Shown piece after piece: positions 28,160-38,350 of a DNA stretch of 64,000 bases (position 1 is its first letter; each line of letters starts with the position of its first letter). The stretch is from JAVVHH01 sp963848035 (GTDB taxonomy: Bacteria > Pseudomonadota > Alphaproteobacteria > Acetobacterales > Acetobacteraceae): contig CAWKCD010000001.1 in NCBI GenBank assembly GCA_963848035.1, forward strand, positions 2,356,001 to 2,420,000, read 5' to 3'. The notes beneath the pieces are model-generated. The model worked only from the letters and a program-made list of their open reading frames with translations, was not told the DNA's origin and ran no database searches. The translations under genes and the position numbers were made by a program.

Positions 28160-28193
28160 GCCCGCGCGCCGGCCTTCTGCCCGGCGCGCGGGC
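28160..28193. terminator. Perfect 13-bp GC hairpin between DUF892 gene and lutB
   Basis: GCCCGCGCGCCGG (28160-28172) pairs with CCGGCGCGCGGGC (28181-28193) across an eight-base loop. No T-run follows. It begins six bases after the DUF892 stop and ends fifteen before the lutB start, so it could terminate or attenuate transcription between the two. Confidence 0.6.
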
Positions 28194-28208
28194 GCGCTAA
28201 ACAGGGGG

Positions 28209-29639
28209 ATGCTCGCAACATCCCCTCGCTTCAAGCAGAACGCCAAGAAAGCCCTCGCCGACGCCGGGCTGCAGAAAGCGCTGGCCTTCAGCAAGCCGCA
28301 GTTCATGGCGCGGCGCTCGGCCGCGGTCGCGAACCTGCCGGAGTTCGAGCGGCTCCGCGACATCGGCCGCGAGATCAAGAACCACACCCTCGCCAACCTC
28401 GACTTCTATCTCGAGCGCTTCGCCGAGAACGTCGAGAAAAATGGCGGCAAGGTGCATTGGGCGCGCGACGCCGAGGAGGCGCGGGCGATCATCCTGGGCA
28501 TCTGCCGCGACGTCGGCGCCAAGACCGTCACCAAGGGCAAGTCGATGATCTCCGAGGAGATCGGCGTCAACGCGCTACCTGACCGCCAACGGCGTGACCC
28601 CGTTCGAGACCGACCTCGGCGAATACATCATCCAGCTCCGCGACGAGACGCCGAGCCACATCATCGCCCCGGCCTTCCATCTCAACCGCGAGGATTGGGA
28701 GGCGCAGTTCCGCCTCTCCCACACCGACCTGCCGATCGACCGCGTGTTCGCGGAGCGGCGGGACATCCTGACCGAAGCGCGCTCGCGCCTGCGCTCCAAA
28801 TTCCTCGCCGCCGATGTCGGCATCACCGGCGCGAACTTCCTGATCGCCGAGACCGGCAGCTCGATCATCGTCACCAACGAGGGCAACGGCGACCTGACGC
28901 AGACCCTGCCCAAGAGTCCACATCGCCCTGGCGAGCATCGAGAAGGTGGTGCCCACGCTCGAGGACGCGACGAGCCTGCTGCGCCTGCTGGCCCGCTCGG
29001 CGACCGGCCAGGATTTCTCCGTCTACACCACCTTCAGCACCGGCTCGCGCCGGCCCGGCGATCTCGACGGCCCCGAGCAATACCACGTCGTCCTGATCGA
29101 CAATGGCCGCTCCTCGATGCTCGGCACCGAGTTCCAGGAGATGCTGCGCTGCATCCGCTGCGCCGCCTGCATGAACCACTGCCCGGTCTATGGCGCGGTC
29201 GGCGGCCACGCCTATGGCTGGGTCTATCCTGGCCCGATGGGCAGCGTGCTGACGCCGAGCCTGATCGGCGTCGACCAGGCCGGGCACCTGCCGAACGCCA
29301 GCACGTTCTGCGGCAAGTGCGAGAGCGTCTGCCCGGTGAAGATCCCGCTGCCGAAAATGATGCGGCACTGGCGCGAGCGCGAATTCGAACGCCACCTGCA
29401 GCCGGTGGGCGATCCGCAGCAACCTGGCGCTCTGGGCGTGGTTCGCGCGTCGCCCGGGCTTCTACCGGTTCGCCACCCGCATCGGCGCGGCGGCGCTCGG
29501 GCTCGCCGGGCGCAAGCGCGGACGGTTCGCCAAGATGCCGCTGGCGGGCGGCTGGACCGGCGGGCGGGACCTGCCGGCGCCGGAAGGGGACACGTTCTTC
29601 GCGCGATACAAGCGCGAGCAGCGCCGGGCCCGCAAATGA
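28209..29639 (+). CDS. lutB: LutB, L-lactate utilisation iron-sulfur protein (three frameshifts)
   Basis: Restored length about 475 residues. The LUD domain covers the first 300 (KTVTKGKSMISEEIGVN, ETDLGEYIIQLRDE, PSHIIAPAFH), and a pair of 4Fe-4S motifs follows: CIRCAACMNHCPVYGAVGGHAYG and CGKCESVCPVKIPLPKM. The frame breaks near 28571, 28917 and 29414, each resolved by removing one base. As written no single frame covers the gene. It ends in an ATGA overlap with lutC. Confidence 0.9.
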
Positions 29640-30319
29640 GCAAGGAAGCCGTTCTCGGCGCGATCCGGCGCGGCCTGCGCCGCGGCGAGCTGCCGGCCGA
29701 TCAGCAGGCGATGCTGGTCTCGCGGCTGACCTCGCATCCGCGCCATCTGATCCCTGCCCGCAGCCAGATCCCGCGGCCCGACCAGGTCGATCTGTTCGTC
29801 CGCAACGTCGAAAAGGAGTTCGGGACCGTCGAGCGCGTACCGGACGCCGATTCAGTGCCGGACGCGGTCGGCGATTACCTCGCCGGCCAGAACCTCCCCA
29901 GCGACGCCGCCATGTCGCCGCATCCGGAATTGCAGGCGATCCCGTGGTCCAAGCGCCCGCTGCTCCAGATCCGCGAGGGACGCGCCGAAGGCACCGACCT
30001 CGTCAGCATCCAACACGCCTTCGCCGCCGTCGCCGAGACCGGGACCCTCATGTTCCCGAGCGCCCCCGAGCGCCCGACCACGATCAACCTCCTGCCCGAC
30101 ACCGCCGTCGTCGTGCTGAAAGCCTCCCGCATCGTCGGCCCCTACGAGGACGCGTGGGACCTGCTGCGCGGCGAGATGGGCGCCATGCCCCGCAACGTCA
30201 TGCTGGTCACCGGCCCCTCGCGCTCAGCCGACATCGAGCAGACCCTCGAACTCGGCGCCCACGGCCCCCGCCGCCTCCACATCGTCCTGATCGAAGACGA
30301 CCCCGCCGCCCGCTCCTAA
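29636..30319 (+). CDS. lutC: LutC, LUD-domain protein
   Basis: 227 residues of the LUD (LutC/YkgG) family. It begins MSKEAVLGAIRRGLRRGE and contains the conserved VSIQHAFAAVAETGTLMF and PERPTTINLLPDTAVVVLKASRIV, and ends with MPRNVMLVTGPSRSADIEQTLELGAHGPRRLHIVLIED, typical of the family. Third subunit of the lactate-oxidising complex with LutA and LutB. No lactate permease is in view. Confidence 0.93.
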   Translation: MSKEAVLGAIRRGLRRGELPADQQAMLVSRLTSHPRHLIPARSQIPRPDQVDLFVRNVEKEFGTVERVPDADSVPDAVGDYLAGQNLPSDAAMSPHPELQAIPWSKRPLLQIREGRAEGTDLVSIQHAFAAVAETGTLMFPSAPERPTTINLLPDTAVVVLKASRIVGPYEDAWDLLRGEMGAMPRNVMLVTGPSRSADIEQTLELGAHGPRRLHIVLIEDDPAARS

Positions 30320-30323
30320 GGCC

Positions 30324-30365
30324 GTCACTGCGAGGAGCGCAGCGACGCGGCAGTCCAGAGCGGCA
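30324..30365. repeat. Dispersed repeat of the GTCANTGCGAGGAGCG type
   Basis: The segment starting GTCACTGCGAGGAGCGCAGC, just after the lutC stop, matches the form of a short intergenic repeat seen many times in alphaproteobacterial genomes (GTCATTGCGAGGAGCGAAGC and variants ending in CAGTCC or CAATCC). Only one copy is visible in this window. It lies between convergent lutC and the PhyH gene. Confidence 0.6.
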
Positions 30366-30385
30366 GGTACGGTCCTGCCCGCGGC

Positions 30386-31186
30386 CTACTCAGCCGCCAT
30401 CCGATAGCCCCGCGCATAGTTCAGCAGCGCATCGTCCGCGACCGTCTCGATCGGCGTGAAATCGGTATGCGCGATATACTCCGGCCGCGTCGGCGTGCGG
30501 ATGTAGTTCGAAACCGCGTTCAGCGTCAGATACACGATCTTGCGCGGATACGGCGTGATGTTCCCCGCCGAGCCATGCACGAGATTGCCATGGAACATCA
30601 GCATCCCGCCGGGCTTGCCGACAGGGCAGGCGATGCCGCCCTGCTCGACCAACCGCGTGACCGTCGGCTCGTCGAGCGTCCAAAGCGGATAGGACGTCGT
30701 CTCGCGGTCGTGCTTGGCGTCGAGCACGCCGTCCGCGAAGCTGCGCGGCACCAGCATCAGCGGCCCGTTGATCGGCATCACCTCGTCGAGGAACACGGCG
30801 ATGTTCATCGCGCGCGGCTCGGGCATCCCGTCGTCGCGCGCCCAGACGCCGTAATCCTGATGCCATTGCCAGACGTCGCCGGTGAAGGCCGATTTCGCGT
30901 TGATCTTGAACTGATGCATGTAGAGCTTCTCGCCGAACACCTGCTCGATCGGCTCGATCATGCGCGGATGGGCGGCCAGCAGCCGGAACGCCTCGTTGTA
31001 TTGATGCGCGGCGAACGCAGTGCGGGGCGCGCCGGATTTCTCGCGCCAGATCTCCGGCCGGTCGCTGGCGTAGATCGCATCCGCCTCGGCGCGGAGCACG
31101 GCGACCTCTTCGGGGCTGAACAACTCCGGCAGGAAGAGGTAGCCCTCGCGGGCGAAGTGGTCGAGCTGTTCTTGGCTGAGAGCCAT
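30386..31186 (-). CDS. Phytanoyl-CoA dioxygenase (PhyH) family protein
   Basis: 266 residues, a 2-oxoglutarate and Fe(II)-dependent oxygenase. The iron-binding HxD is in WQWHQDYGVW and the distal histidine in FHGNLVHGSAGN; the preceding MHQFKINAKSAFTGDVW segment resembles ectoine hydroxylase relatives. The substrate is not predictable and no ectoine genes are nearby. It is transcribed alone, convergent with lutC. Confidence 0.88.
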   Translation of the reverse strand: MALSQEQLDHFAREGYLFLPELFSPEEVAVLRAEADAIYASDRPEIWREKSGAPRTAFAAHQYNEAFRLLAAHPRMIEPIEQVFGEKLYMHQFKINAKSAFTGDVWQWHQDYGVWARDDGMPEPRAMNIAVFLDEVMPINGPLMLVPRSFADGVLDAKHDRETTSYPLWTLDEPTVTRLVEQGGIACPVGKPGGMLMFHGNLVHGSAGNITPYPRKIVYLTLNAVSNYIRTPTRPEYIAHTDFTPIETVADDALLNYARGYRMAAE

Positions 31187-31253
31187 GGTCGGATCCCTCC
31201 CGTTCGTTTGAGACGAATACGGAGGGAATCCGAACAAGGACGCAAGCGTCTTT

Positions 31254-31679
31254 TCAGCGGCGCAAGATGCGGTCCAGCGCCCAGGCCCCCGGCCCGGCGG
31301 CGGCAAGATACAGGAACACGAAGCAATACAGGATCGCAGCCTCGCCGCCATTCGCCGCCGGGAAGAAGCCGCGCGGGAAATGCGCCATGAAGTAGGCGAC
31401 CGCCATCTGCCCCGCGAGGATGAAGGCCACCGGACGGGTGACCAGGCCCAGCAGGACCAGCGCGCCGCCGACCATCTCGATGACGGCGGCGAACCAGAGC
31501 AGGGTGAAGGCCGACGGTGTCGGGAACGGCGGCGGGATCGGGAAGCTGAACAGCTTCTGCGTGCCGTGCTCGATGAACAGCAAGGCGACGACGATGCGCA
31601 GCACGGCCAGCGCGCGCGGCGCCCAGACGGCGGCGATCGTGTCGGCGGGCGCGAGGTCGTCGTAGGTGGTGGTGCTCAT
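31254..31679 (-). CDS. DoxX-family membrane protein
   Basis: 141 residues with four membrane helices: LRIVVALLFIEHGTQKLF, FAAVIEMVGGALVLLGLVTRPVAFILAGQMAVAYF, and EAAILYCFVFLYLAAAGPGAWALD. The HGTQKLF and MVGG motifs are typical of DoxX. It overlaps the upstream VOC-protein gene by four bases, so both belong to one transcript, probably controlled by the divergent LysR regulator. Confidence 0.9.
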   Translation of the reverse strand: MSTTTYDDLAPADTIAAVWAPRALAVLRIVVALLFIEHGTQKLFSFPIPPPFPTPSAFTLLWFAAVIEMVGGALVLLGLVTRPVAFILAGQMAVAYFMAHFPRGFFPAANGGEAAILYCFVFLYLAAAGPGAWALDRILRR

Positions 31680-32539
31680 GGAGTGCGTCCTGTGTCGTGG
31701 TGATGGAGTTTGATCAGCGTGCCCCACGGGTCGCGCACGCCGGTCTGGAGATCGGCCCCCGGCAGCCGGCCGGCGATCCCGTTGAGCACGTCCCGGTCGG
31801 CGGCGGCGAGCGTCACAGAAGCCAGGCCGGCACGCGCCGGGTCGCGCGGCCCGGCGCCGGCGCTGGCCCAGGTGTTGGTCGCCAGATGATGGTGGTAGCC
31901 GCCGGTCGACATGAACAGCGCGCTCGGCCAACGCCGGGTCGGCGCGAAACCGAGCTGGCCCGCGTAGAAACGCTCCGCCGCGCCGACATCGCCGACCTGC
32001 AAATGGACGTGACCAATGCGCGTGCCGGCGGGAACCCCCGCCCAGCGCTCGGTCGCCAGCGCCCGAAGCCCGATCATATCGAGCCGGTCGTTCGCCATCA
32101 CGACCTGGTCGCCCTGCCAGTCCCACGCGGTCGCCGGCCGGTCCGAATAGATCTCGATGCCGTTCCCCTCGGGATCGTGGAGGTAGACAGCCTCGCTGAC
32201 GAGATGGTCGGCCGCGCCGTCGAGCCGGACGCCGGTTTCCGCGGCATGGCGCAGCCAGCGTCCGAGATCGGCGCGCGTCGGCAGCAGGAAGGCGGTGTGA
32301 TACAGCCCGGCCGCCGCCGGGTCGCGCGGCATCAGATCCGGCCGGTGCAGCAATTCCAGGAACCCGACGCCGCCAGCGCCAAGCAGCGCCCGGTCGCCGG
32401 TCAGGCTGAGCAGCTCGAGCCCGACCGCCTCACGGTAGAACTCGACCATCGCGTCGATATCGCGGACGTCGAGCGCCACTGCGGCGATGTCGAGCGGGCT
32501 CGTTTGGATGCGTGGACTGCTGGCGAGAACGGTGCTCAT
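31676..32539 (-). CDS. Two-domain VOC protein, CatE-like dioxygenase
   Basis: 287 residues with two vicinal-oxygen-chelate domains. Metal-binding positions are seen in LYHTAFLLP, GNGIEIYSD and GHVHLQVGD. The layout matches the CatE/MhqO group of ring-cleaving extradiol enzymes. Such genes next to DoxX and a LysR or MarR regulator usually respond to quinones or other electrophiles; that is inference here. Start ATG 32539 is chosen over a GTG 24 bases upstream. Confidence 0.85.
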   Translation of the reverse strand: MSTVLASSPRIQTSPLDIAAVALDVRDIDAMVEFYREAVGLELLSLTGDRALLGAGGVGFLELLHRPDLMPRDPAAAGLYHTAFLLPTRADLGRWLRHAAETGVRLDGAADHLVSEAVYLHDPEGNGIEIYSDRPATAWDWQGDQVVMANDRLDMIGLRALATERWAGVPAGTRIGHVHLQVGDVGAAERFYAGQLGFAPTRRWPSALFMSTGGYHHHLATNTWASAGAGPRDPARAGLASVTLAAADRDVLNGIAGRLPGADLQTGVRDPWGTLIKLHHHDTGRTP

Positions 32540-32579
32540 GGCTGATCTCCTCGAAACAGGCATATCGGCCGAAGGTTCT

Positions 32580-32629
32580 GTATCGACAATGCCGATTGTT
32601 GCCGTTGCGTCGATACTGGTAGTATCGAC
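32580..32629. promoter_or_regulatory. Three GTATCGAC half-sites in the LysR/VOC divergent region
   Basis: GTATCGAC occurs at 32580-32587 and 32622-32629, and inverted (GTCGATAC) at 32609-32616. The last two form the palindrome TCGATACT-GGT-AGTATCGA (32610-32628), ending three bases before the regulator's ATG. A weak TTGTTG (32596-32601) and TAGTAT (32620-32625) 18 bases apart would place the start of transcription near the ATG, so the regulator mRNA may be leaderless. The layout fits autoregulation plus control of the divergent VOC-DoxX genes. Confidence 0.7.
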
Positions 32630-32631
32630 CG

Positions 32632-33544
32632 ATGGATCGCTTCGCCGAGCTGACCGCCTTCGTCCAGACCGTCGAGCGCGGTAGCCAGGCGGCCGCGGCG
32701 CGCGAACTCGGGATCACGCCGGCCATGGTCGGGCGTTACGTCCGCGCGCTCGAGGACCGGCTTGGCGCCCGGCTGCTGAACCGGACGACGACCAGCCAGA
32801 GCGTCACCGAAGCCGGCGCGCTGTTCCATGCGCGGGCGGTGGCGGTGCTGGAGATGCTGGACGGCGCCGAGGCGGCGATCGCCGACCGCCAGGAGACGCC
32901 GCGCGGCCAGATGCGGCTCAGCGCGCCGATGGCGTTCGGAACGCGCTATCTGGCCGGCTGGCTCGCCGGGTTTCACCTGCTCCATCCCGCGGTGCGGGTC
33001 GAGCTGAGCCTGAACGACCGGCAGGTCGACCTGGTCGAGGAAGGCTTCGACGTCGCCCTGCGGATCGGACAACTCGCCGACTCCACGCTGATCGCCCGCC
33101 GCCTGGCGCCGTGCCGGATCGTGCGTCTGCGCCGCGCCGTCCTATCTCGCGCGCCGCGGCACGCCGACCCGGCCCGAGCAACTGCGCGAGCACGATTGCC
33201 TGCTGTATACCTATGCGTCCGGCGGGCGCGTCTGGCGTTTCCTCGCGCCGGATGGCCGGGCGGTCGCGGTCGAGGTCTCGGGCCCGCTCTCGGCGAACAA
33301 CGGCGACGCCCTGCAGCACGCGGCCAACGAGGGCGCCGGGATCGTCGTGCAGCCCACCTTCATCGCCGGCGACGCGATCCGGGCCGGGACAGTGGTCAGG
33401 CTGCTGCCGGGCTGGCGCATGGCCGACATCGACGTGTACGCGGTCTACCCGTCGACGCGGCATCTCGCGCCGAAGGTCCGGGCCTTCGTCGATTTCCTCA
33501 CTATCAAATTGGGCGAACGGCCGCCCTGGGACGAGAATATCTAA
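32632..33544 (+). CDS. LysR-family transcriptional regulator (one frameshift)
   Basis: Restored length about 303 residues. An N-terminal winged helix-turn-helix (FVQTVERGSQAAAARELGITPAMVGRYVRALEDRLGARLLNRTT) is followed by the effector domain (RGQMRLSAPMAFGTRYLAGWL, DLVEEGFDVALRIGQLADST). An extra base near 33124 shifts the frame; the continuation reads VCAAPSYLARRGTPTRPEQL to the TAA at 33542-33544. It lacks a ribosome-binding site and abuts a palindromic operator. It is divergent from the VOC-DoxX genes and its stop overlaps that of the convergent helicase by two bases. Confidence 0.9.
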
Positions 33545-35209
33545 CTCCGGGCGCGCCGCTTCTGCTTGTCCGCCGCCTGATGCTGCGGCGGCGGCAGCGC
33601 CGGCTCGATCCGCGGATCCTCGCCCGTGGCGTCGCGGATCGCGTCGGCGAACCGGCCGGCGGCGCTCGTGCGCGACCTCGAACTTGGTCTCGCGGTCGAA
33701 GATCCGGATCGCGCCGATCTCGGCCTTGGTGATCCCGCCCTGGCGGCAGATGATCGGGATCAGCCAGCGCGGGTCGGCATTCGCCTTGCGTCCCAACGGC
33801 AGCCGGAACCACACGCCGCCGCTGCTCCCATTGGCGGGCCGGGCCGGGCCGGGCCGCGCGTCATCGTGGCGCAGCGGCGCGCGCCGTGCCGGTTCCGGCG
33901 CCGCGGTGAAGCCGTCCTCGGGCGCGGGCTGCTCGCTGCGCCAGAAGCGCGACAGCGCGGCGGCGAGCTGGCCCGGCGTGAACCGCTCCAGCAGCTTCTC
34001 CGCCAGGATCAGGTCTTCCTCGACCGGCGGCTCGTTCAGACGCGGGTCCTCGATGAACCGCTCCTGGTCGCGCGCAGCGATCAGCTCCGCCGAAGGCGGG
34101 TCGCTCCAGCCAGCGTCGACCCCCGCCGCCGCGAACAACTGCTCGGCCCGGCGGCGGCGCGCATACGGCACCATCAGCACCGAAACACCCTTCCGCCCCG
34201 CCCGCCCGGTGCGCCCGGAACGGTGCAGCATCGTCTCCTTGTTGGTCGGCAAATCCGCGTGGATCACCAGATCCAACTGCGGCAGGTCGAGCCCCCGCGC
34301 CGCCACGTCGGTGCAAACGCACACCCGCGAGCGCCCATCGCGCAGCGATTGCAGCGCCCCCGTCCGCTCGTGCTGGCTCAGTTCGCCGGAGAGCGCGACC
34401 GCGTCGAACCCACGCTCCAGCAGCCTTCCATGCAGCCGCCGCGTCCCCTCGCGGGTGGCGCAGAACACCAGCGCCGCACGCACGTCGAAATACCGCAGCA
34501 CGTTGACCGCCGCCCGCTCCACGTCGTGCGGCGCGACCACGACGGCGCGATACTCGATATCGCCATGCGGCTCGCCGCCGCCGCTGACGTCCAGGCGGAG
34601 GCTGTTGGTCTGGTAGCGCTTGGCCAGCGCCGCGATCTCTTTCGGGATCGTCGCCGAGAACAGCAGCGTCCGCCGCGTCGCCGGCGTGGCGTCGAGCAGG
34701 AACTCCAATTCCTCGCGGAACCCGAGGTCGAGCATCTCGTCCGCCTCGTCCAGCACCGCCGCGCGCGCCTGCGACAGGTCGAGCCGGCCGCGCTCGACAT
34801 GGTCGCGCAAGCGGCCGGGCGTGCCGACGACGATGTGGCTGCCCGCCGCGAGCACGCGCGCCTCGGCCCGGCCGTCCATGCCGCCGACGCACGACGCGAT
34901 CCGCGCGCCAGTCTCGGCGTAAAGCCAGGTGAGTTCCGCCTTGACCTGCATGGCCAGCTCGCGGGTCGGCGCGATCACCAGCGCCAGCGGAGCGGCGGCG
35001 TGGCCGAAGCGCTCTGCGCCCTCGAGCAGCGTCGGCGCCAGCGCCAAGCCGAACGCGACGGTCTTGCCGGAGCCGGTCTGCGCCGACACGAGGAGGTCTC
35101 GCCCATCGGCTTCGGGGACGAGCACGGCACTCTGGACTGGGGTCGGATCGGCATAGTCGCGGCCGGCGAGGGCGCGGGTGAGCGCCGGGTTGACGTCTGG
35201 AAAAGGCAT
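33541..35209 (-). CDS. DEAD-box RNA helicase with DbpA-type RNA-binding domain (one frameshift)
   Basis: Restored length about 555 residues. Motif I AQTGSGKT at residues 43-50, PTRELA, DEAD at 154-157, SAT, and HRSGRTGRAG are intact. The C-terminal part contains VWFRLPLGRKANADPRWLIPIICRQGGITKAEIGAIRIFDRETKFEVA, a DbpA-like RNA-binding fold, and ends with a basic tail. An extra base near 33664 breaks the last 45 codons. Members of this family assist ribosome assembly or cold adaptation. Confidence 0.92.
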
Positions 35210-35376
35210 TATAGTCCCAACTATGGCTGCGGCGCAGGGCCGCTCCGTATGTAGGGCGGCTGATCGCGAATGACCCACGTTAATCGCACGGAGGAACCTT
35301 CAGCAGTGCGCGACGTATGAACATTCGGCTTTCAGCCTGATCAAACACCGGCGATTTGCCGGAAATGGAGCGTCGA

Positions 35377-35559
35377 ATGTCCAAACTAGCCCTCGTTGCC
35401 ACCGCGGCCGCCTCGCTGGCCGTCGCCGCCTGCACCGTGAACGCCACGCCGGCTCCCCCGCCGCCCGCGCCCGCGCCGGCCACGACCGTCATCACGCCGC
35501 CGGCCCCGATGGCGCCGGGCAGCAGCACCGTCGTCGTCCCCGGCCGGTACTCAAGATAA
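35377..35559 (+). CDS. Small proline/alanine-rich lipoprotein
   Basis: 60 residues. A lipoprotein signal (MSKLALVATAAASLAVAAC) has its lipobox cysteine at residue 19, followed by a proline-rich stretch (APPPPAPAPA) and a short end STVVVPGRYSR. GGAG lies six bases before the ATG. Function unknown; similar tiny entericidin-like or cell-envelope lipoproteins are common in alphaproteobacteria. Confidence 0.75.
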   Translation: MSKLALVATAAASLAVAACTVNATPAPPPPAPAPATTVITPPAPMAPGSSTVVVPGRYSR

Positions 35560-35579
35560 GGGGCGGCCTGCGGGCCGCC

Positions 35580-36390
35580 CTACTTCCCCTGGAAGCGCGG
35601 CTTGCGCTTCTCCATGAACGCGGTCCGGCCTTCGGTGTAGTCGGCACTGTCGAAGCAGGTGGAGACCGCCTGCAGCACACCGCCCATATCGCGATCCGCC
35701 GGGTCCTTCAGCGCCTGGCTCAAGATGAACTTCATCCCCTTGATGGAGAGCGGCGCATTGCCGGCCATCCCGCGGGCGATCTCCCCCACCGACGGCGTCC
35801 AGCTCCGCATCCGGCACCACGCGGTTGACCAGCCCGATCCGCTCGGCCTCGCGCGCATCCATCCGCTCGCCGGTGAACAGCATCATCCGCGCATGCGCGT
35901 GCCCCACCAGCGAGATCAGCCGCCGGACCATGTCCCAGCCATAGGCGATCCCCAATTTCGCCGCGGGTATCCCGAACTTGCTGCTCTCGCCGGCGATCCT
36001 TAGGTCCGCGCCCATCGCGATCCCCAGACCGCCGCCAAGGCAAAAGCCCTGGATCCGCGCGATCACCGGCTTGCCGTAGCCCGCTAGCTTCGCGCGCCCG
36101 GCGCTGGTGACCTTGTCGTATTCCTTCTGCGCGTCCGCGTTGCTGCGGCTCTTCTCGAACTGGCTGATGTCGGCGCCCGAGACGAACGCCTTGTCGCCGG
36201 CCCCTGTCAGGATCACGACCCGGACGGCGTCGTCCTCCTCCCAAGCCGAGAGGATGTCGGTCAGCCCGTCCCACATCTCGACGGACATGGCGTTGCGCTT
36301 CTCCGGCTGGTTGAACGTGATCGTGCCGACACCGTCGTGCACGGCCGCGAGCATCTTGCCAGCAGCGTATTCGATCGCCTCTCCGTCCAT
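35580..36390 (-). CDS. Enoyl-CoA hydratase/isomerase family protein (one frameshift)
   Basis: Restored length 269 residues of the crotonase fold. Oxyanion-hole segments are KAFVSGADISQF and GFCLGGGLGIAMGADLRIA. The C-terminal part, SIKGMKFILSQALKDPADRD to MEKRKPRFQGK, is read after removing one extra G near 35791 (GTCGGTG for GTGGTG). The active-site glutamate pair of true hydratases is not clear, so the reaction is uncertain. It starts 52 bases before the stop of the upstream antiporter gene on the same strand. Confidence 0.88.
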
Positions 36391-36441
36391 CTCACGATCC
36401 TCCCGTGTTGCTGTCGCCTATGGACGCAACCGCCGCCGCGA

Positions 36442-38270
36442 TCAACCGGAGGCGGTCGGCTCCTCGGCCTCGACGCCTTGCCGGAGCCGCCGCCCGCCGC
36501 GCCCGCGCACCAGGCTGTCCGGCGCCATCCGCTTGATCTCGGCCTGGAACGCGGCCCGCTGCTCGTGGATCGAGACGAGCACCGGGCCCATCGGGATGCC
36601 GAGATCGACCAGCACCGCTTCGGAGAGCTGCAGGCTCGCCTCGACCGTCTCCGGCACCGCGTCGGTCGCGCCCATCGCGTAGAGATGGGCGGCATGCGCG
36701 CGAATCCCGGGCGCGCGCGACGATCAGCAGGTCCGGCCGCTCGGCGCGGGCGGCGCTGACGATCATGTCGGCCCGTTCGCGCTGGTCGATGGTCACGACC
36801 AGCGCACGCGCCGTCGCCAGGCCCACGCGTCGCAGCAGTTCGGCCTGCGTGGAGTCGCCGTAGAACACCGCATCCCCCGCGCCCCTGCGTTCGGCGACCC
36901 GCGACACGTCGGTGTCGAGCGCGACCCAGGGAATGTCGTGCGCCCGGAGCAGGCGGGCGACCGTCCGGCCGACCCGGCCGAACCCGGCGATGATCACCCC
37001 GTTCGCGTCGGGATCCGACACGGGAAGCAGCTCGGCGGCAACCGCAGCCTTCGGTTGCGGCGCGATCTGGCGGCCGAGCCACGACAAAGCCGGGATCGTC
37101 GCCATCGTCAGCGCCGTCAGCAGGAAGATCTCCCCGGTCAGCACCGGCGGCAGCAGGCCGAGGCCGCTGGCGACGCCGAGGATGACGAAGCCGAACTCGC
37201 CGCCCGGCGCCAGCATCAGCGCGGATTGCAGCGCCGCCGGGCTGCGGACCCGGAACAGCCGGGCCAGCCCGAACGTCAGCGCCGCCTTCAGCCCGATCAG
37301 CGCCAGCGCCGCGCCGACCACCAGGACCGGCGCGGCCGCCAGCGCGCCGAGATCCAGCCGCAAGCCGATGGAGATCAGGAACACGCCCGAGCAGCAGGCC
37401 TTTGAACGGCTCGACCGTGACCTCGACCTGCCGGCGGAACTCGGTTTCAGCCAGCAGCAGCCCGGCGATCAGCGCCCCCAACGCCATCGACAGCCCCGCC
37501 GCCGCCGCCGCCAACCCCGTGGACAGCACCACCAATAGGCAGGCGGCCATGAACAATTCGGGGCTGCGGGTCCGCGCCACGCTGCGGAATAGCGGACGCA
37601 GCCCGAGCCGGCCGAGCGCGGCGAGCGCCGCCACCATCGCCACCGCCTCCGCAAGCGCCCGCGCCAGGCCGAGCCAGCTCCCGCCCCCGTCGCGGCCGCT
37701 GCCCATCGCGCCCAGCAGGAACAGGATCGGCACCACCGCGAGATCCTGGCACAGCAGGACGGCGAAGCTGGTGCGCCCGGTCTGGCTGCTCATGCGCCGC
37801 TCGTCGGACAGCACCTGGGTGACGATCGCGGTCGAGGACATGGCCAGCGCCAGCGAGGCGATCAGCGCCGGGCCGCGGGCAACCCCGAGGGCGCTCAACA
37901 CGAGCGCGAGCGCGGCGGTGCAGACCGCCACCTGCAGCGCGCCGAGCCCGAACACCAGCCGCCGCAGCGCGACCACCCGCTCCCAGGAGAGTTCCAGCCC
38001 GATCGTGAACATCAGCAGCACCACGCCGAGATCGGCCACGTGCTCGATCCGCGCCCGGTCGGGGATCGTGACAAGCGCCAGGGCGGGAAAACGGTCGACC
38101 AGCGCGCCGAGCCCCATCGGCCCGGCCAGCACGCCGACGATCATATAGCCCAGCACCGGGCTCAGGCGCAGGCGGTGGAACAGCGGGATCACGAGCGCGG
38201 CGGCGCCGAGCACGACCAGCGCCTCGCGCATGGGATCGCCGATGCCGGCGGCGGCAATGGGAAGAGTCAT
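36442..38270 (-). CDS. Kef-type cation:proton antiporter with TrkA-N domain (two frameshifts)
   Basis: Restored length about 608 residues. Twelve or so membrane helices form a Na/H exchanger domain (LRLSPVLGYMIVGVLAGP, LGVVLLMFTIGLEL, ALAMSSTAIVTQVLSDE), followed by a cytoplasmic TrkA-N nucleotide-binding domain with GFGRVGRTVARLL, and a C-terminal tail of about 80 residues. Extra bases near 36701 and 37385 split it into three frames. Related KefB/KefC proteins export K+ in exchange for protons during electrophile stress. Ligand binding cannot be judged. Confidence 0.9.
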
Positions 38271-38350
38271 GGCGGCACTCTACCGCAAAACCGCCGATCG
38301 GGTCGGACGGCCGGATCGGGTCGCGGCGACCTGGTCCGGCGGCGCGGCGA

